Assembly (NCBI GenBank): GCA_964582545.1
Contig: CAZOSB010000005.1
Span: 1-64,000 of the forward strand
Direction: 5' to 3'
Length of the DNA stretch: 64,000 bases
Origin: JAVVUJ01 sp964582545
GTDB lineage: Bacteria > Bacillota > Clostridia > Peptostreptococcales > Anaerovoracaceae
The position numbers were made by a program, and so were the translations under genes. The notes under the pieces are model-generated. The model worked only from the letters and a program-made list of their open reading frames with translations, searched no databases and was not told the DNA's origin. Positions within the stretch are counted from its first letter, which is position 1; every line of letters starts with the position of its first letter. This document shows positions 7,581 through 16,889 of the stretch, piece after piece.

Positions 7581-8639
7581 TTACCTACCTGTCGTAAATC
7601 GAGTCAGCTCTTCTCTGTTGATACATCGTTCCATTGCCAAATCCATGGTGATGGTACCCTGCTTAACCAATGCGGCCAAGTACATATCAAAAAGAACCAT
7701 ACCGTTTTTTGTATTTGCCTGCACCACGGAGTTGATTTGAAAGGTTTTATTCTCTCGAATCAAATTGGCTATGGCATCATTGACCAACATGATCTCAAAG
7801 GCTGCAACCCGCCCCGTTCCATCCGCTTTGGGTAGAAGATTTTGAGTGATGACCGCCTTTAATACGGTGGCCAATTGAACTCTCACCTGCTGCTGTTGGT
7901 GGGGAGGAAATACATCGATAACCCTGTCTATGGTCTTTGCCGCACCTATGGTGTGCAGGGTCCCCATAACGAAGTGTCCAGTTTCCGCTGCGGTGATGGC
8001 TGCCGATATGGTTTCAAGGTCACGCATTTCCCCTACCAAAATGGCATCGGGATCCTCACGGAGAGCGCTTCTCAGCGCAGTGGCAAAGCTCTCTACATCC
8101 ACGTTGACTTCCCTTTGGTTTACGATACATCTCTTTCCTGTATGAAGGTATTCTATGGGATCTTCAACGGTTAAGATGTGATCATTTTTTGTATTATTTA
8201 TGTAATCCACCATGGCCGCCAAGGTGGTGGTTTTTCCACTTCCTGTTGGTCCTGTGACCAATACCAATCCTCTGGGTAGGGAGGCTATGCGCTTAAAGAT
8301 CTCCGGCAATTTCAACTGCTCTATGGTAGGGACCTCTGCGTTAAGCATACGAAGGACGATTCCCCTGGATCCCTTTTGGGTAAAAATATTGACACGTTGC
8401 CTCAGCTTATCCGGTGTTACGTAACAAAAATCATAATCCAGAACATCTTCATCATATTCCAATTCGTTTGCCCTTGTGAGTTGCTTCGCCATTTCCTGAA
8501 TGTCCTCAGGGGTAAGGGGGTTGTAACCTGCCAATCTGGATACCCTTCCATGAATTCTCACCACAGGGGGTTCTCCTAGGGTCAGGTGTAAGTCGGAACC
8601 CTTTAGCTCTCTGGTTTTTTCAATTAAGCCATTAATCAT
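7581..8639 (-). CDS. pilT: Type IV pilus retraction ATPase PilT
   Basis: PilT is the cytoplasmic hexameric ATPase that powers pilus retraction and twitching motility. At 352 residues it has the family length. It has the PilT-type N-terminal domain (SDLHLTLGEPPVVRIHGR), Walker A GPTGSGKTTTLA (about 130), the Asp box, Walker B ILVGEMRD and the His box GHFVMGTLHT. The C-terminal AIRNLIRE-type retraction motif of Gram-negative PilT is represented by AIANLIRENKTFQI. It follows pilB by 18 bp. Its presence implies that these pili are dynamic rather than fixed. Confidence 0.95.
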   Translation of the reverse strand: MINGLIEKTRELKGSDLHLTLGEPPVVRIHGRVSRLAGYNPLTPEDIQEMAKQLTRANELEYDEDVLDYDFCYVTPDKLRQRVNIFTQKGSRGIVLRMLNAEVPTIEQLKLPEIFKRIASLPRGLVLVTGPTGSGKTTTLAAMVDYINNTKNDHILTVEDPIEYLHTGKRCIVNQREVNVDVESFATALRSALREDPDAILVGEMRDLETISAAITAAETGHFVMGTLHTIGAAKTIDRVIDVFPPHQQQQVRVQLATVLKAVITQNLLPKADGTGRVAAFEIMLVNDAIANLIRENKTFQINSVVQANTKNGMVLFDMYLAALVKQGTITMDLAMERCINREELTRFTTGR

Positions 8640-8657
8640 ATTGAACCTCTATCCTTA

Positions 8658-10349
8658 TCAAAATGTTTGCGTCAAATTAAGCAGTTCCTTTAAAAATATT
8701 TTTCCTTCTTTTAAAAGCGTCAGAGCATCATCGATTAGCAGTTTTTGATTTTTTTCCTTTAAAAGATAATTTTCAATGTCCGTAGATTTTGCCTTCTCCA
8801 TGATCATATCTCGAACCACCGAATCCGTCAAAATCACTTCATGGACAGAGGTCCTCCCCAGAGAGCCTGTAAATTCACAGCGCTCGCATCCCGTTCCAAT
8901 GTATAAGGTGGAAACATTTGCGTTTAAACGGTTTAGGAAAATGCGATCCGCCTCCGTGGGTGTATACACCTCTTTGCAGTGAGGACAGATGACCCTTACC
9001 AACCGCTGTGCTACCACCGCTACCACGGAGGATGCGATCATATAGGGTTCAATGCCCATATCCACAAGACGCATATAGGCCGAAGCCGCATTGTTGGTAT
9101 GCAAGCTGGCTAAAACCAAATGTCCGGTAATTGCAGCTTTGGCTGCAATCTCTGCCGTTTCAATATCACGGATTTCTCCAATCATGATTTTATCCGGATC
9201 CTGCCGAAGGATGGCCTTTAAGCCTGAAGCAAAGGTAAGTCCCGCCTTGGTATTGACTTGGGTCTGATTGACACCGGGGACGATTTTTTCCACCGGATCC
9301 TCTACCGTAACGATGTTGGTGGCCACTGTAGATAACTCATTGAGCAAGGAGTAAAGAGTGGTGCTCTTACCACTACCCGTGGGACCTGTAACCAAAATGA
9401 TTCCATTTGGATTGGTGATGGCTTGCCTGATGAGTTTGGAGTTTTGCTCGTTAATTCCTAGGGACTCCAACGGCAAAATGCCCTCTTTGGAATCCGCCAT
9501 AATACGCAGTACCAGCTTTTCGCCGAACACCGTGGGCATGGAGGCTACACGAACGCTGATTTCATGATTGTCAAGCTCCATGTTAAACCGACCATCCAAG
9601 GGTATTCGCCGCTCTGCAATGTCCATCCCGCCCATGATTTTGATACGAGTAATGATACTAGCATGGGTTTCTATGTTCAGTCTGGTTACCTCTACCAACT
9701 CTCCGTCGATTCTGAATCGAACTACCACATCGTCGTAGTTGGGTTCAATATGGATGTCACTGGTCCTCTTATGATAAGCTTGCACCAAGAGATTGCTGAT
9801 AAACTTTACTACGGGTACATTTCCTACTCTGGCTTCCATCTCGGCTTCCAGCGTATCATTTTGAACATTTTGTACACTGCTTTGGCTCAAGGTGGTGGCC
9901 ACCTCATCCACGTTATGTTTATGATAAAACCGATTGATAGCAGCTAAAATATCCTTTTTTGTGGCCAAAATTGGTTCGATGCTCTTTCCTGTGGCGATAC
10001 TCACCTGATTGAGGGCCTCGTAATCCAAAGGATCCGAGGTGGCAAGATACAGCCGGTTTCCTCGCACCTGATAGGGGAACACGCACTTTTCCCTAGCCAA
10101 AGGCTCGGGGAAGTCTATAGCGATCCGCTCTCTGGATTGGGGACTCTTTAAGGACACAAAGGGAATTCCCAGTTTCTTCTGAAGGGTACCTAACACCTGC
10201 TCTTCCGTCACGATCTCCAGATTCACCAGTATGGCACCTAATTTCAGTCCTCCTGATTTTTTTTGGATTTCCAAAGCGCTAGTCAATTGCTCTTCTGTAA
10301 TGATTCGATTTTCTACTAATAAATCACCTAGGCGCATTTTTGTTTTCAT
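8658..10349 (-). CDS. pilB: Type IV pilus assembly ATPase PilB
   Basis: PilB (563 residues) drives pilus extension. An N-terminal GspE/MshE-type domain starts with RLGDLLVENRIITEEQL and spans about residues 1-150. The ATPase core follows, with Walker A GPTGSGKSTTLYSLL near residue 325, Walker B IMIGEIRD and GHLVLASLHTN. A zinc-binding tetracysteine occurs as CPHC and CERC. The ATG at 10349 has GGGGG upstream. The gene overlaps the end of pilO by 26 bp, pointing to translational coupling. A 563-residue protein with MshE-like N-domain could bind nucleotide or c-di-GMP, but that is not established here. Confidence 0.95.
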   Translation of the reverse strand: MKTKMRLGDLLVENRIITEEQLTSALEIQKKSGGLKLGAILVNLEIVTEEQVLGTLQKKLGIPFVSLKSPQSRERIAIDFPEPLAREKCVFPYQVRGNRLYLATSDPLDYEALNQVSIATGKSIEPILATKKDILAAINRFYHKHNVDEVATTLSQSSVQNVQNDTLEAEMEARVGNVPVVKFISNLLVQAYHKRTSDIHIEPNYDDVVVRFRIDGELVEVTRLNIETHASIITRIKIMGGMDIAERRIPLDGRFNMELDNHEISVRVASMPTVFGEKLVLRIMADSKEGILPLESLGINEQNSKLIRQAITNPNGIILVTGPTGSGKSTTLYSLLNELSTVATNIVTVEDPVEKIVPGVNQTQVNTKAGLTFASGLKAILRQDPDKIMIGEIRDIETAEIAAKAAITGHLVLASLHTNNAASAYMRLVDMGIEPYMIASSVVAVVAQRLVRVICPHCKEVYTPTEADRIFLNRLNANVSTLYIGTGCERCEFTGSLGRTSVHEVILTDSVVRDMIMEKAKSTDIENYLLKEKNQKLLIDDALTLLKEGKIFLKELLNLTQTF

Positions 10350-10980
10350 TGACTAGCCCCCTTTCTTCGTCGGTCAAAGCCATATAGGCCCCAATAGCCA
10401 TCTGCGCCGTCACCTCATCCTGAAGCAAATCCCCTATGACAAAGGACTCCAAGATAAAATTTCCGCTATACTTATTTATATCGTCTGTTAATGCCAAAAC
10501 ATTAGGCAAAGTGCCGATGACATTGATAGTTACTTGCATTCTGTTGGGTTTTCTGGTGGGAAGTATAGGAGGGGGCATCTCTCCCTCTTCCGTCACCTCT
10601 TGGGGCACAGCCTCTACCGTAACTCCCGGAATATCAAATAAAACCACATCACTGATGGCCAAAGCCCTCAGCTGCACGTTGTTCTTTGCCGCCATGGCTG
10701 TAAAAGCATAGTGAGCATCATAAGATTTGCTGATATCTGCAATATTCTTAATCATTTCATCTATCTGCTTATAAAGGCTTTCCAAATTTTCCAAACGTAA
10801 AGGTCTCATGTCTTGCATATCGTAAAACTCTTGCTGCTTTATGTTTAAGGCTTCCACTTCAGACTTTAATTCAATGTTTTCTGTGAATAGATTTTGTGTA
10901 ACAAAATAAACTGGTAGAAAACCTACAATGATAAAACCTAAAATAAATAATAATATCTTTTCTTTCTTCTGCAGTTTCAT
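10324..10980 (-). CDS. pilO: Pilus alignment protein PilO-like
   Basis: This 218-residue bitopic membrane protein has a short cytoplasmic start (MKLQKKEK), a membrane segment (ILLFILGFIIVGFLPVYFV), a coiled coil (about 35-75) and a C-terminal ferredoxin-like domain (QVTINVIGTLPNVLALTDDI). This order fits PilO, which pairs with PilN to link PilM and the platform to the pilus. The start at 10980 forms a TGATG overlap with the pilN stop. The frame stays open to 11004, but the internal start has the better context. PilO sequences are poorly conserved, so the name rests partly on position. Confidence 0.85.
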   Translation of the reverse strand: MKLQKKEKILLFILGFIIVGFLPVYFVTQNLFTENIELKSEVEALNIKQQEFYDMQDMRPLRLENLESLYKQIDEMIKNIADISKSYDAHYAFTAMAAKNNVQLRALAISDVVLFDIPGVTVEAVPQEVTEEGEMPPPILPTRKPNRMQVTINVIGTLPNVLALTDDINKYSGNFILESFVIGDLLQDEVTAQMAIGAYMALTDEERGLVNENKNAPR

Positions 10981-11540
10981 CAAATCACCGCCTTCAGCTT
11001 GCATAGAATGGGAAAGGTTACCACCCCATCATCACCCTTCACAAAACCCCTATATTGGACAGAATCAAAGCGATTGGTTGCTTCCAATGCCTTCGTGTAA
11101 TCCGCTGGAGGATTGTTATCCGGAGTTTTACAGTTAATACTTACGGTTCCGCTGATAAAGGAGAAGGCATCCACCTCCACGTTTGTTGGTTTTACACTTT
11201 GAATCACGTTATAAATGTCCGTATTAAAACCTTGCAGACCTTTAATATGATTCTCTAACCCTTGGATCACTTGAATGTCTGCATTGGCAGTGGCCGTGTC
11301 CTGAGTAATTTTCTCTTGTTCTGCAATTTGTATTTGAGTAGTTTCCAGTTCAAAGAAGCTGTTGATTTCTGCAATATCCTTTCGCTTATCCATGACCGAC
11401 AATTGAAGCACAGAGATACCGGCGATGTTGATCAGCAAAGCACCTAAGATAAGCATGATAAAAATACGATTCATGGTAGCATCTTTTACACGCTCGTCTG
11501 GTTCTATGGTATTAAAAAAATTAATATCTCTCTTATTCAT
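10980..11540 (-). CDS. pilN: Pilus assembly protein PilN-like
   Basis: The 186-residue protein begins with MNKRDINFFNT, matching the cytoplasmic PilN motif (usually INLLP) that inserts into PilM. It continues with a membrane segment (IFIMLILGALLINIAGISVL), a coiled coil and a small C-terminal domain. It is thought to form a heterodimer with PilO in the inner-membrane alignment complex. It follows pilM by 20 bp and overlaps pilO by the TGATG junction. The leader motif is divergent, so the assignment depends on topology together with gene order. Confidence 0.85.
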   Translation of the reverse strand: MNKRDINFFNTIEPDERVKDATMNRIFIMLILGALLINIAGISVLQLSVMDKRKDIAEINSFFELETTQIQIAEQEKITQDTATANADIQVIQGLENHIKGLQGFNTDIYNVIQSVKPTNVEVDAFSFISGTVSINCKTPDNNPPADYTKALEATNRFDSVQYRGFVKGDDGVVTFPILCKLKAVI

Positions 11541-11560
11541 ACTCTACAATCTTTCTTCCG

Positions 11561-12550
11561 TTAAAACGCTACGCTCATAGCATAGATATACCCTGAAAAA
11601 ACTTCTTGCTTTAATTTAAAAGGAAAGGAAACCTCCGAGAGCAGCATGACCTTGGAATCTATATCGGCAGACAAACCCACTTTTAATCTCCGATCTGCCA
11701 GTTCACCCATTAAATATACCGCCTCAATGTTGGTCCCTACATTTTTAATTGCTTGATATTGCATCAACCTGGAAATATTGTTGGAGATTTGTGCGGTAGT
11801 ATCATTGTCATCCCCTCTTATACCACCTAATACATCCATATCACTCTCGTCGTCCATATAGGAGTTCTTAGTAATAATGCTATGATGGTTAATCAAATGA
11901 AGGGTAAGCTGTTTCTGTGTAATATTGGCGATGATCAACGTTTTTTCAGGCAAATAACTCTTGGCAAACTTAAAGATGCTGCTTTGTGTCACATGAAATA
12001 GTTTCGGCTTTTTCCCCAGATCTAACAGTACATCCCGCACATCCGTCACCAGTTGTTTTGGTGCATAATACGCAGTAATGCTACAGGTAGGCTCCTGGGA
12101 TTGCGTTACCTCTTCCTCTTCCTTCTTTGCTTCCTTTTCTTTACCCTTGCCCTTCTGTTTTTTCTTTTTTTCCTTTAATTTCTTTTCTTTCTCTTTATGA
12201 TTTTCTGTAATGCAGTAATCCAAAGCATACTCTGCTTCTGAAACATATTGAAAGCATTTGCTTCGAATCAACTCCATCCTCTGCTCTTCCTTTTTGATGA
12301 CCGGTATTACATAGTCATTGGACATGGGAGAAAGCAACGAAAAGGTGATGGCGATATCTTTCTCTTTAGTATTGCGAAAAAGCTTATTGAGGTATTTGGT
12401 TAAAACCTCTCTATTGATGGTATTTTCCCCGAGCATTAACGCTTTTGGGTTGAAGGGTATGGATCTCAATTCACCCACTTGAACCTTCCGTTTTCCTACT
12501 TTAAGGTCCACCATATACATGTTTGTGTCACTGATGTCTATCGATAGCAT
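11561..12550 (-). CDS. pilM: Pilus assembly protein PilM-like (actin-fold)
   Basis: PilM is a cytoplasmic actin-like ATP-binding protein that docks PilN. Here, 329 residues start with LSIDISDTNMYMVDLK, a divergent version of the phosphate-1 loop. A later region includes IIANITQKQLTLHLI, the second actin-fold motif. An unusual Lys/Glu-rich low-complexity insert occupies about residues 118-149 (encoded near 12100-12200). It lies between pilC and pilN in the standard pilMNO order. Sequence similarity alone is weak; the fold pattern together with the operon supports the call. Confidence 0.85.
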   Translation of the reverse strand: MLSIDISDTNMYMVDLKVGKRKVQVGELRSIPFNPKALMLGENTINREVLTKYLNKLFRNTKEKDIAITFSLLSPMSNDYVIPVIKKEEQRMELIRSKCFQYVSEAEYALDYCITENHKEKEKKLKEKKKKQKGKGKEKEAKKEEEEVTQSQEPTCSITAYYAPKQLVTDVRDVLLDLGKKPKLFHVTQSSIFKFAKSYLPEKTLIIANITQKQLTLHLINHHSIITKNSYMDDESDMDVLGGIRGDDNDTTAQISNNISRLMQYQAIKNVGTNIEAVYLMGELADRRLKVGLSADIDSKVMLLSEVSFPFKLKQEVFSGYIYAMSVAF

Positions 12551-12578
12551 ATACGTTACAACTTTCCTTTCTTATAAT

Positions 12579-13769
12579 TTACCCGATTTGACCATACATT
12601 GCAAACAAAGGCATTATTACAGAAACTAAAACAAATCCTATGACGATGGCCATTCCCACTAAGATAACGGGCTCCAAAATAGCGAGCAAGCTCTCCACCG
12701 CCACCTCCGTCTCCGCTTCGTAAAATTCCGACATGGAGGTCAGTATGGTGTCTAAGCTCCCCGTCTCTTCCCCAATCCTTACCATGCTGGGCAGCAGCCT
12801 ATCAAAAACGTCAATTTCTTCCAGCGTTTGAGATAATGTATGACCGACACTGACCCTTTCAATGACGTTTTTTAACGCTTTCTCAATGTATAGATTGTCA
12901 ATAACGTTCATGGACAGTCGTGTAGCATTGATGAGAGATACACCACTGGAGTAAAGCAATGCCAAGGTACTGGCAAATCGAGCTGAATAGATCTTACCCA
13001 TCAAGGACCCTACTTTAGGAATCTTTAACAGGTATCTATCTTTTGCATACCTCACACCGGGTGTCTTAAATAAAACTCTCAGTACATACCCTAAAAAGAA
13101 GAATACTCCCACATAGATGTACCAATATTCTACCATGGTTCCGCTTATCCACATCATGATCCTAGTGTTTAAGGGGAGAACCATATCTGAAAAGGTGGTA
13201 AAAATTTGCGGTAGCACAAAGGTAAAGAGGATAACGATTACGATAGAGGCCACCACCGCCAGTATTTTGGGATACATGGTAGCAACCTTTATCTTGCCAG
13301 CAATTTTTGATTGCCTTTCAAAGTACTTGGAAAGTTTATCCATGATTAAATCGATATTTCCACTTTCTTCACCGGATTCAATCATATTGACCAAAAGATT
13401 GGGAAATGCTCCATTGGTTCCTTTAATCGCATCCAACAGACCTCTGCCACCCCGCACGGATTCATATACATCAAGGTATACCCTTTTTAACTTCGGCTTA
13501 TCTTCCGTAGTATACATGACCTCCAAGCACCCGGATATGCTCATACCCGCGGCCATCATGGTACTCAGCTTTCTACAGAACAGAACTAAGTCCTTAGTCT
13601 TCAATCGGTATTTTGTATTGACCTTTAAACTTCCGCTTTCTTTTTTATAATTAACGACACGCAAAGACATTCTCTCCATCTTCTCATAAAAATCGGAAAG
13701 ATTGTTGGCTTCTATCTTGCCATTCACTACTTGACCGCTTTGATTCTTTGCTTTATACTGGTAAATCAT
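12579..13769 (-). CDS. pilC: Pilus inner-membrane platform protein PilC (GspF family)
   Basis: PilC is the polytopic platform rotated or moved by the PilB and PilT motors. The 396-residue protein has two GspF repeats: the first around FCRKLSTMMAAGMSISGCL (about 65-170), the second around FASTLALLYSSGVSLINATRL (about 265-385). Each carries the G/E-rich IESGEESGN and RIGEETGSL motifs. Three membrane segments are visible near 170, 215 and 370. It is the first gene of the pilus operon. A 26-bp palindrome and a likely promoter precede it. Confidence 0.95.
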   Translation of the reverse strand: MIYQYKAKNQSGQVVNGKIEANNLSDFYEKMERMSLRVVNYKKESGSLKVNTKYRLKTKDLVLFCRKLSTMMAAGMSISGCLEVMYTTEDKPKLKRVYLDVYESVRGGRGLLDAIKGTNGAFPNLLVNMIESGEESGNIDLIMDKLSKYFERQSKIAGKIKVATMYPKILAVVASIVIVILFTFVLPQIFTTFSDMVLPLNTRIMMWISGTMVEYWYIYVGVFFFLGYVLRVLFKTPGVRYAKDRYLLKIPKVGSLMGKIYSARFASTLALLYSSGVSLINATRLSMNVIDNLYIEKALKNVIERVSVGHTLSQTLEEIDVFDRLLPSMVRIGEETGSLDTILTSMSEFYEAETEVAVESLLAILEPVILVGMAIVIGFVLVSVIMPLFAMYGQIG

Positions 13770-13816
13770 ACTATGTACCTACTCTAAATTTAATCACTGT
13801 AATATTCATATCTTAA

Positions 13817-13842
13817 TAGGAATCAGGTTAACCTGATTCCTA
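13817..13842. promoter_or_regulatory. 26-bp perfect palindrome in the pilC leader
   Basis: A perfect palindrome centred on GGTTAACC, with 13-base arms TAGGAATCAGGTT and complement, lies 48 bp upstream of the pilC start. Neither side has a U-run, so it is not a typical terminator. As DNA it would suit a dimeric regulator; as RNA it would form a very stable leader hairpin. No known operator is recognised. Confidence 0.6.
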
Positions 13843-13931
13843 ATTTCATAACGGCGTCAAAAAGTCAAATTTCATATCTTATCAGTAGTTCTATTAAAAA
13901 TTTTAATATTATTATACTTTATAAATTTTAA

Positions 13932-13960
13932 AAATACAATGTTTTTTCTGAATTTGTCAA
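13932..13960 (-). promoter_or_regulatory. Possible SigA promoter of the pilus operon
   Basis: On the minus strand, TTGACA (complement of 13955-13960) is followed after 17 bases by GTATTT (complement of 13932-13937). The -35 is perfect and the -10 poor. An alternative TATAAT-like stretch lies further downstream without a matching -35. Transcripts from here would include the 26-bp palindrome. Confidence 0.4.
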
Positions 13961-13993
13961 AAAATTGTTGCTAATTTGTCGCATATTTTTAAT

Positions 13994-14105
13994 ATTTTAA
14001 AAAGTGTAAATAGTTAAACAAAAGATATTGTTATAAAATCTTGACAAATAATGTCCAATTACCAACGTTTTTCTTTAGCGAAAACATTTTTACACTTTTT
14101 AAAAT
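13994..14105. repeat. 17-bp perfect inverted repeat behind the flavodiiron gene
   Basis: The arms 13994-14010 and 14089-14105 are exact inverted copies built around AAAAGTGTAAA and TTTACACTTTT, separated by 78 bp of AT-rich non-coding DNA. They lie between the flavodiiron stop and the pil promoter. Neither end carries a terminator-like U-run beyond its A/T composition. They could be the ends of a small degenerate mobile element or paired operators. Apart from this and the neighbouring sites, the 362-bp gap 13770-14131 holds nothing recognisable. Confidence 0.55.
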
Positions 14106-14131
14106 GGTTTTTTAAAACAACTTAATTTTAT

Positions 14132-16672
14132 TTAAAATATTTTATTTAGTACCTCTTTATTTTTATAAGCTTCCAATAATATGGGACCTTTTGTGACATC
14201 CCCCATGAGAATTCCTCCACAAAATCTATTGTTTACCGCATAAAGTTTTTCATAAGTTTTTCTGGCTTCGTCGTAAACCTCCAAACTCTTGTACTTTTTA
14301 TTGGGATCTTTACCTGTGTCACCGATGGCAAAAAGGCTGGTTCCCATACCATGGAATGAATTCGCAGGAATAATAGGCTCATATTCTTCACAATCCCCTA
14401 CTGCATTGAGACCTGCGATCCTTCCCATATCTATTGCCTGATTCCAAATGGCGTAATTCAACCCTTGATACTCCGCACAGTCTCCACAGGCATAAACATC
14501 CGCCAAAGAGGTCTCCATTTTTTCATTAACTATAATGGAACGTCCCACCTCAGCTCCGGCTTTCATAGCCTCTCCAACGTTGGGTTTGACTCCCGTGGAC
14601 AGGATGACCATCTGAGCTTTGATTTGAGTACCATCCGAAAGTTTAACGGATTTCACCTCGTCATTGGTGCCTTCTATCCCTTCTATTCCAATGCCTGCGA
14701 ATACCGATATGCCCGCATGCTCCACGGCTTCTTTAAGCAACTGGGATCCACGGTGGTCCAATTGTCTACCCATGAGCAACGGAGCCAGTTCAACTACAGT
14801 GACTTCCTTTTCCGCCTTCTTGAACTCCCAGGCAGCTTCCAGTCCTAAAACGCCACCCCCGATGACCACCACATCCTTGACACTATCCAGTTTCTTTTCA
14901 ATATGGTTGACATCCGTCAGGCTCCTAATTGCATATACTCCCTTGCATTCAGCACCCTTTAAAGGTGGAATCATGGACTGGGCACCTGTTGCTAAAATCA
15001 GCTTATCGTAGGAACGCTCCTCTCCATTGGAAAGGGTAACTACTTTTCTCTGAGTTTCTATGGCCTTTACCTGAGTATTTAAAGTTTGCGTAATATTGTT
15101 TTCCTTATACCAATTGTACGGTTTTATGAAGAAATTCAAAGGATCGATCTCGGTCATAATTCCTTTTGTCAGCATAGGTCGGTTGTATCCGATCACATCC
15201 TCTTCCGAAATCATTTCAATGGAACATACCTCATTCCTCTGACGGATGGCTTCACAAGCTGCAGTACCGGCGGCTCCATTACCCACGATGATAAAGCGTT
15301 CTTTTTTATCCGAATTGAATGTTACCTCTGAAATTTCTACCTCTGTGAACTGATCGGGTCCCACACCGCAGACGGGACATGCCTCAGGCGGTTCATCTCC
15401 GTAGATTACTTCTCCACAAATTAAACATTTCCAAGCCCTCCTTGCATTGGTGGGTTTAGTATTCTTAACGATCTTTCCTACCATGACAGAGGATCCAAAT
15501 CCGTAACCAAATTCAAAAGCTTCCTGAAGTTGAACATCGTTGGGCTTAAACCGAATTTTTAAACCTTCCCCATATACCTTCATCTTCAGTTGTTTTAATC
15601 TTTCAATGATATTTGGCACCCCTTCCCCGCTCCATCCATAGGAACCAAAGGCTGAGGCAATTTTCCCCCCATGAGTTTTGGCAAAGATAGAAGTTGTGAG
15701 ATCCCATATGGGTTTTAAGGCATCTCCCACAATAGTGGGTGTCCCAAGTAAAATGCCGTCCGCCCAGTAAAGCTCTTCCAATACTCCATTTGAACCATCC
15801 ACAATATCGTAAATCTTTACGTCTATATCCCCTGCAGCCTTGATTCCTTCTCCAATTTTTTCTGCAATAATTCCCGTATACCCATAAGCGGAAACGTAAG
15901 GAATAACGATGGTCTTCTTGCTGTTGGGATTTATTTCCGTAGACCAAGCTTTGTAGATTTCGACTATCTTTCTGGGCTCTTGGATAAGAACCGGTCCATG
16001 ACCAGGGCAAATCATCTGTATGTTTAAATCTTTGATCTTTTCAATGGCATCCAAGGCATAGGACTTGAACGGTCCTATGATCATATCAAAATAATACTTC
16101 AAAGCTATCATATAGTCTTCTTGACTTTCGATTTTATCGTTGGTAATGCCCTCACTGGAATAATGAGAACCAAATGAATCGCAGGTTACCAATATATTGT
16201 CTTCGACAATGTAAGTGTACATGCTGTCCGGCCAATGCAAGTTTGGTGCCATGATAAACTTTAAGGTTTTATTGCCTAAAGAAAGTTCATCTCCTTCTTT
16301 TACTACAATTGCGTTAAAATCCTTATTGCAAATCTCTTTCATAAAGTTGATGGCGGAGGCAGTTCCTACGATTTTTAGTTTTGGATTTATATCCAATAAT
16401 TTTTCAATGGAGCCGGCATGATCCGGCTCGGTGTGATCCACTACGATGTAGTCTATATCTTTAATGGGAATGATCTCTTGAACCTTTTCGACATAATCGT
16501 CAAAACATTTTGCCTTAGAGGTTTCAAAGATAACGTTCTTGTCTGATCCCTTAAGTACGTAAGAATTGTACGAGGTTCCAAATTCAGTCATCATGATAAT
16601 ATCAAAGACTCGGAGGTCGGGATCTAAGTTCCCTACCCAAAATAAATCGTCTGTTAATTTTTTTGTTTTCAT
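14132..16672 (-). CDS. Flavodiiron protein-rubredoxin-NAD(P)H:rubredoxin oxidoreductase fusion
   Basis: This 846-residue multidomain protein probably reduces O2 (or NO) to water (or N2O) with NAD(P)H, protecting an anaerobe. Residues about 1-250 form the metallo-beta-lactamase-like diiron domain with HTEPDHAGS; about 250-395 is a flavodoxin domain (FMN). A rubredoxin (CLICG...CPVCG) lies at about 410-450, and the rest is a FAD/NAD(P)H oxidoreductase with VGNGAAGTAACEA and VVIGGGVLGLEAA. The ATG at 16672 has AGGAGG 8 bases upstream. The complete electron chain therefore sits in one polypeptide. It is monocistronic; O2 versus NO preference cannot be decided. Confidence 0.92.
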   Translation of the reverse strand: MKTKKLTDDLFWVGNLDPDLRVFDIIMMTEFGTSYNSYVLKGSDKNVIFETSKAKCFDDYVEKVQEIIPIKDIDYIVVDHTEPDHAGSIEKLLDINPKLKIVGTASAINFMKEICNKDFNAIVVKEGDELSLGNKTLKFIMAPNLHWPDSMYTYIVEDNILVTCDSFGSHYSSEGITNDKIESQEDYMIALKYYFDMIIGPFKSYALDAIEKIKDLNIQMICPGHGPVLIQEPRKIVEIYKAWSTEINPNSKKTIVIPYVSAYGYTGIIAEKIGEGIKAAGDIDVKIYDIVDGSNGVLEELYWADGILLGTPTIVGDALKPIWDLTTSIFAKTHGGKIASAFGSYGWSGEGVPNIIERLKQLKMKVYGEGLKIRFKPNDVQLQEAFEFGYGFGSSVMVGKIVKNTKPTNARRAWKCLICGEVIYGDEPPEACPVCGVGPDQFTEVEISEVTFNSDKKERFIIVGNGAAGTAACEAIRQRNEVCSIEMISEEDVIGYNRPMLTKGIMTEIDPLNFFIKPYNWYKENNITQTLNTQVKAIETQRKVVTLSNGEERSYDKLILATGAQSMIPPLKGAECKGVYAIRSLTDVNHIEKKLDSVKDVVVIGGGVLGLEAAWEFKKAEKEVTVVELAPLLMGRQLDHRGSQLLKEAVEHAGISVFAGIGIEGIEGTNDEVKSVKLSDGTQIKAQMVILSTGVKPNVGEAMKAGAEVGRSIIVNEKMETSLADVYACGDCAEYQGLNYAIWNQAIDMGRIAGLNAVGDCEEYEPIIPANSFHGMGTSLFAIGDTGKDPNKKYKSLEVYDEARKTYEKLYAVNNRFCGGILMGDVTKGPILLEAYKNKEVLNKIF

Positions 16673-16889
16673 AAACAGTTCCTCCTGTTGTTTTAAATTA
16701 TTATTATATTTCAATTATTTAATCTTTTGAAGGTAATTTACCCTATTTTGCCATAAATTAAACAAAGGAGCTGGCAAATTTTTTATAATACATAACCTTG
16801 GAATCATGTTATAATATTACAGTTGAAAAACCTTAAACTTTATATCTTAAACTATATATTATATAGATAATTAAAGGAGGCAATATATT

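Noticed and set aside
15603..16010. A 135-codon frame inside the flavodiiron gene on the same strand
   Set aside because: It is an out-of-frame shadow within a well-supported multidomain protein; its Trp/Arg/Ser-rich translation has no protein-like pattern.
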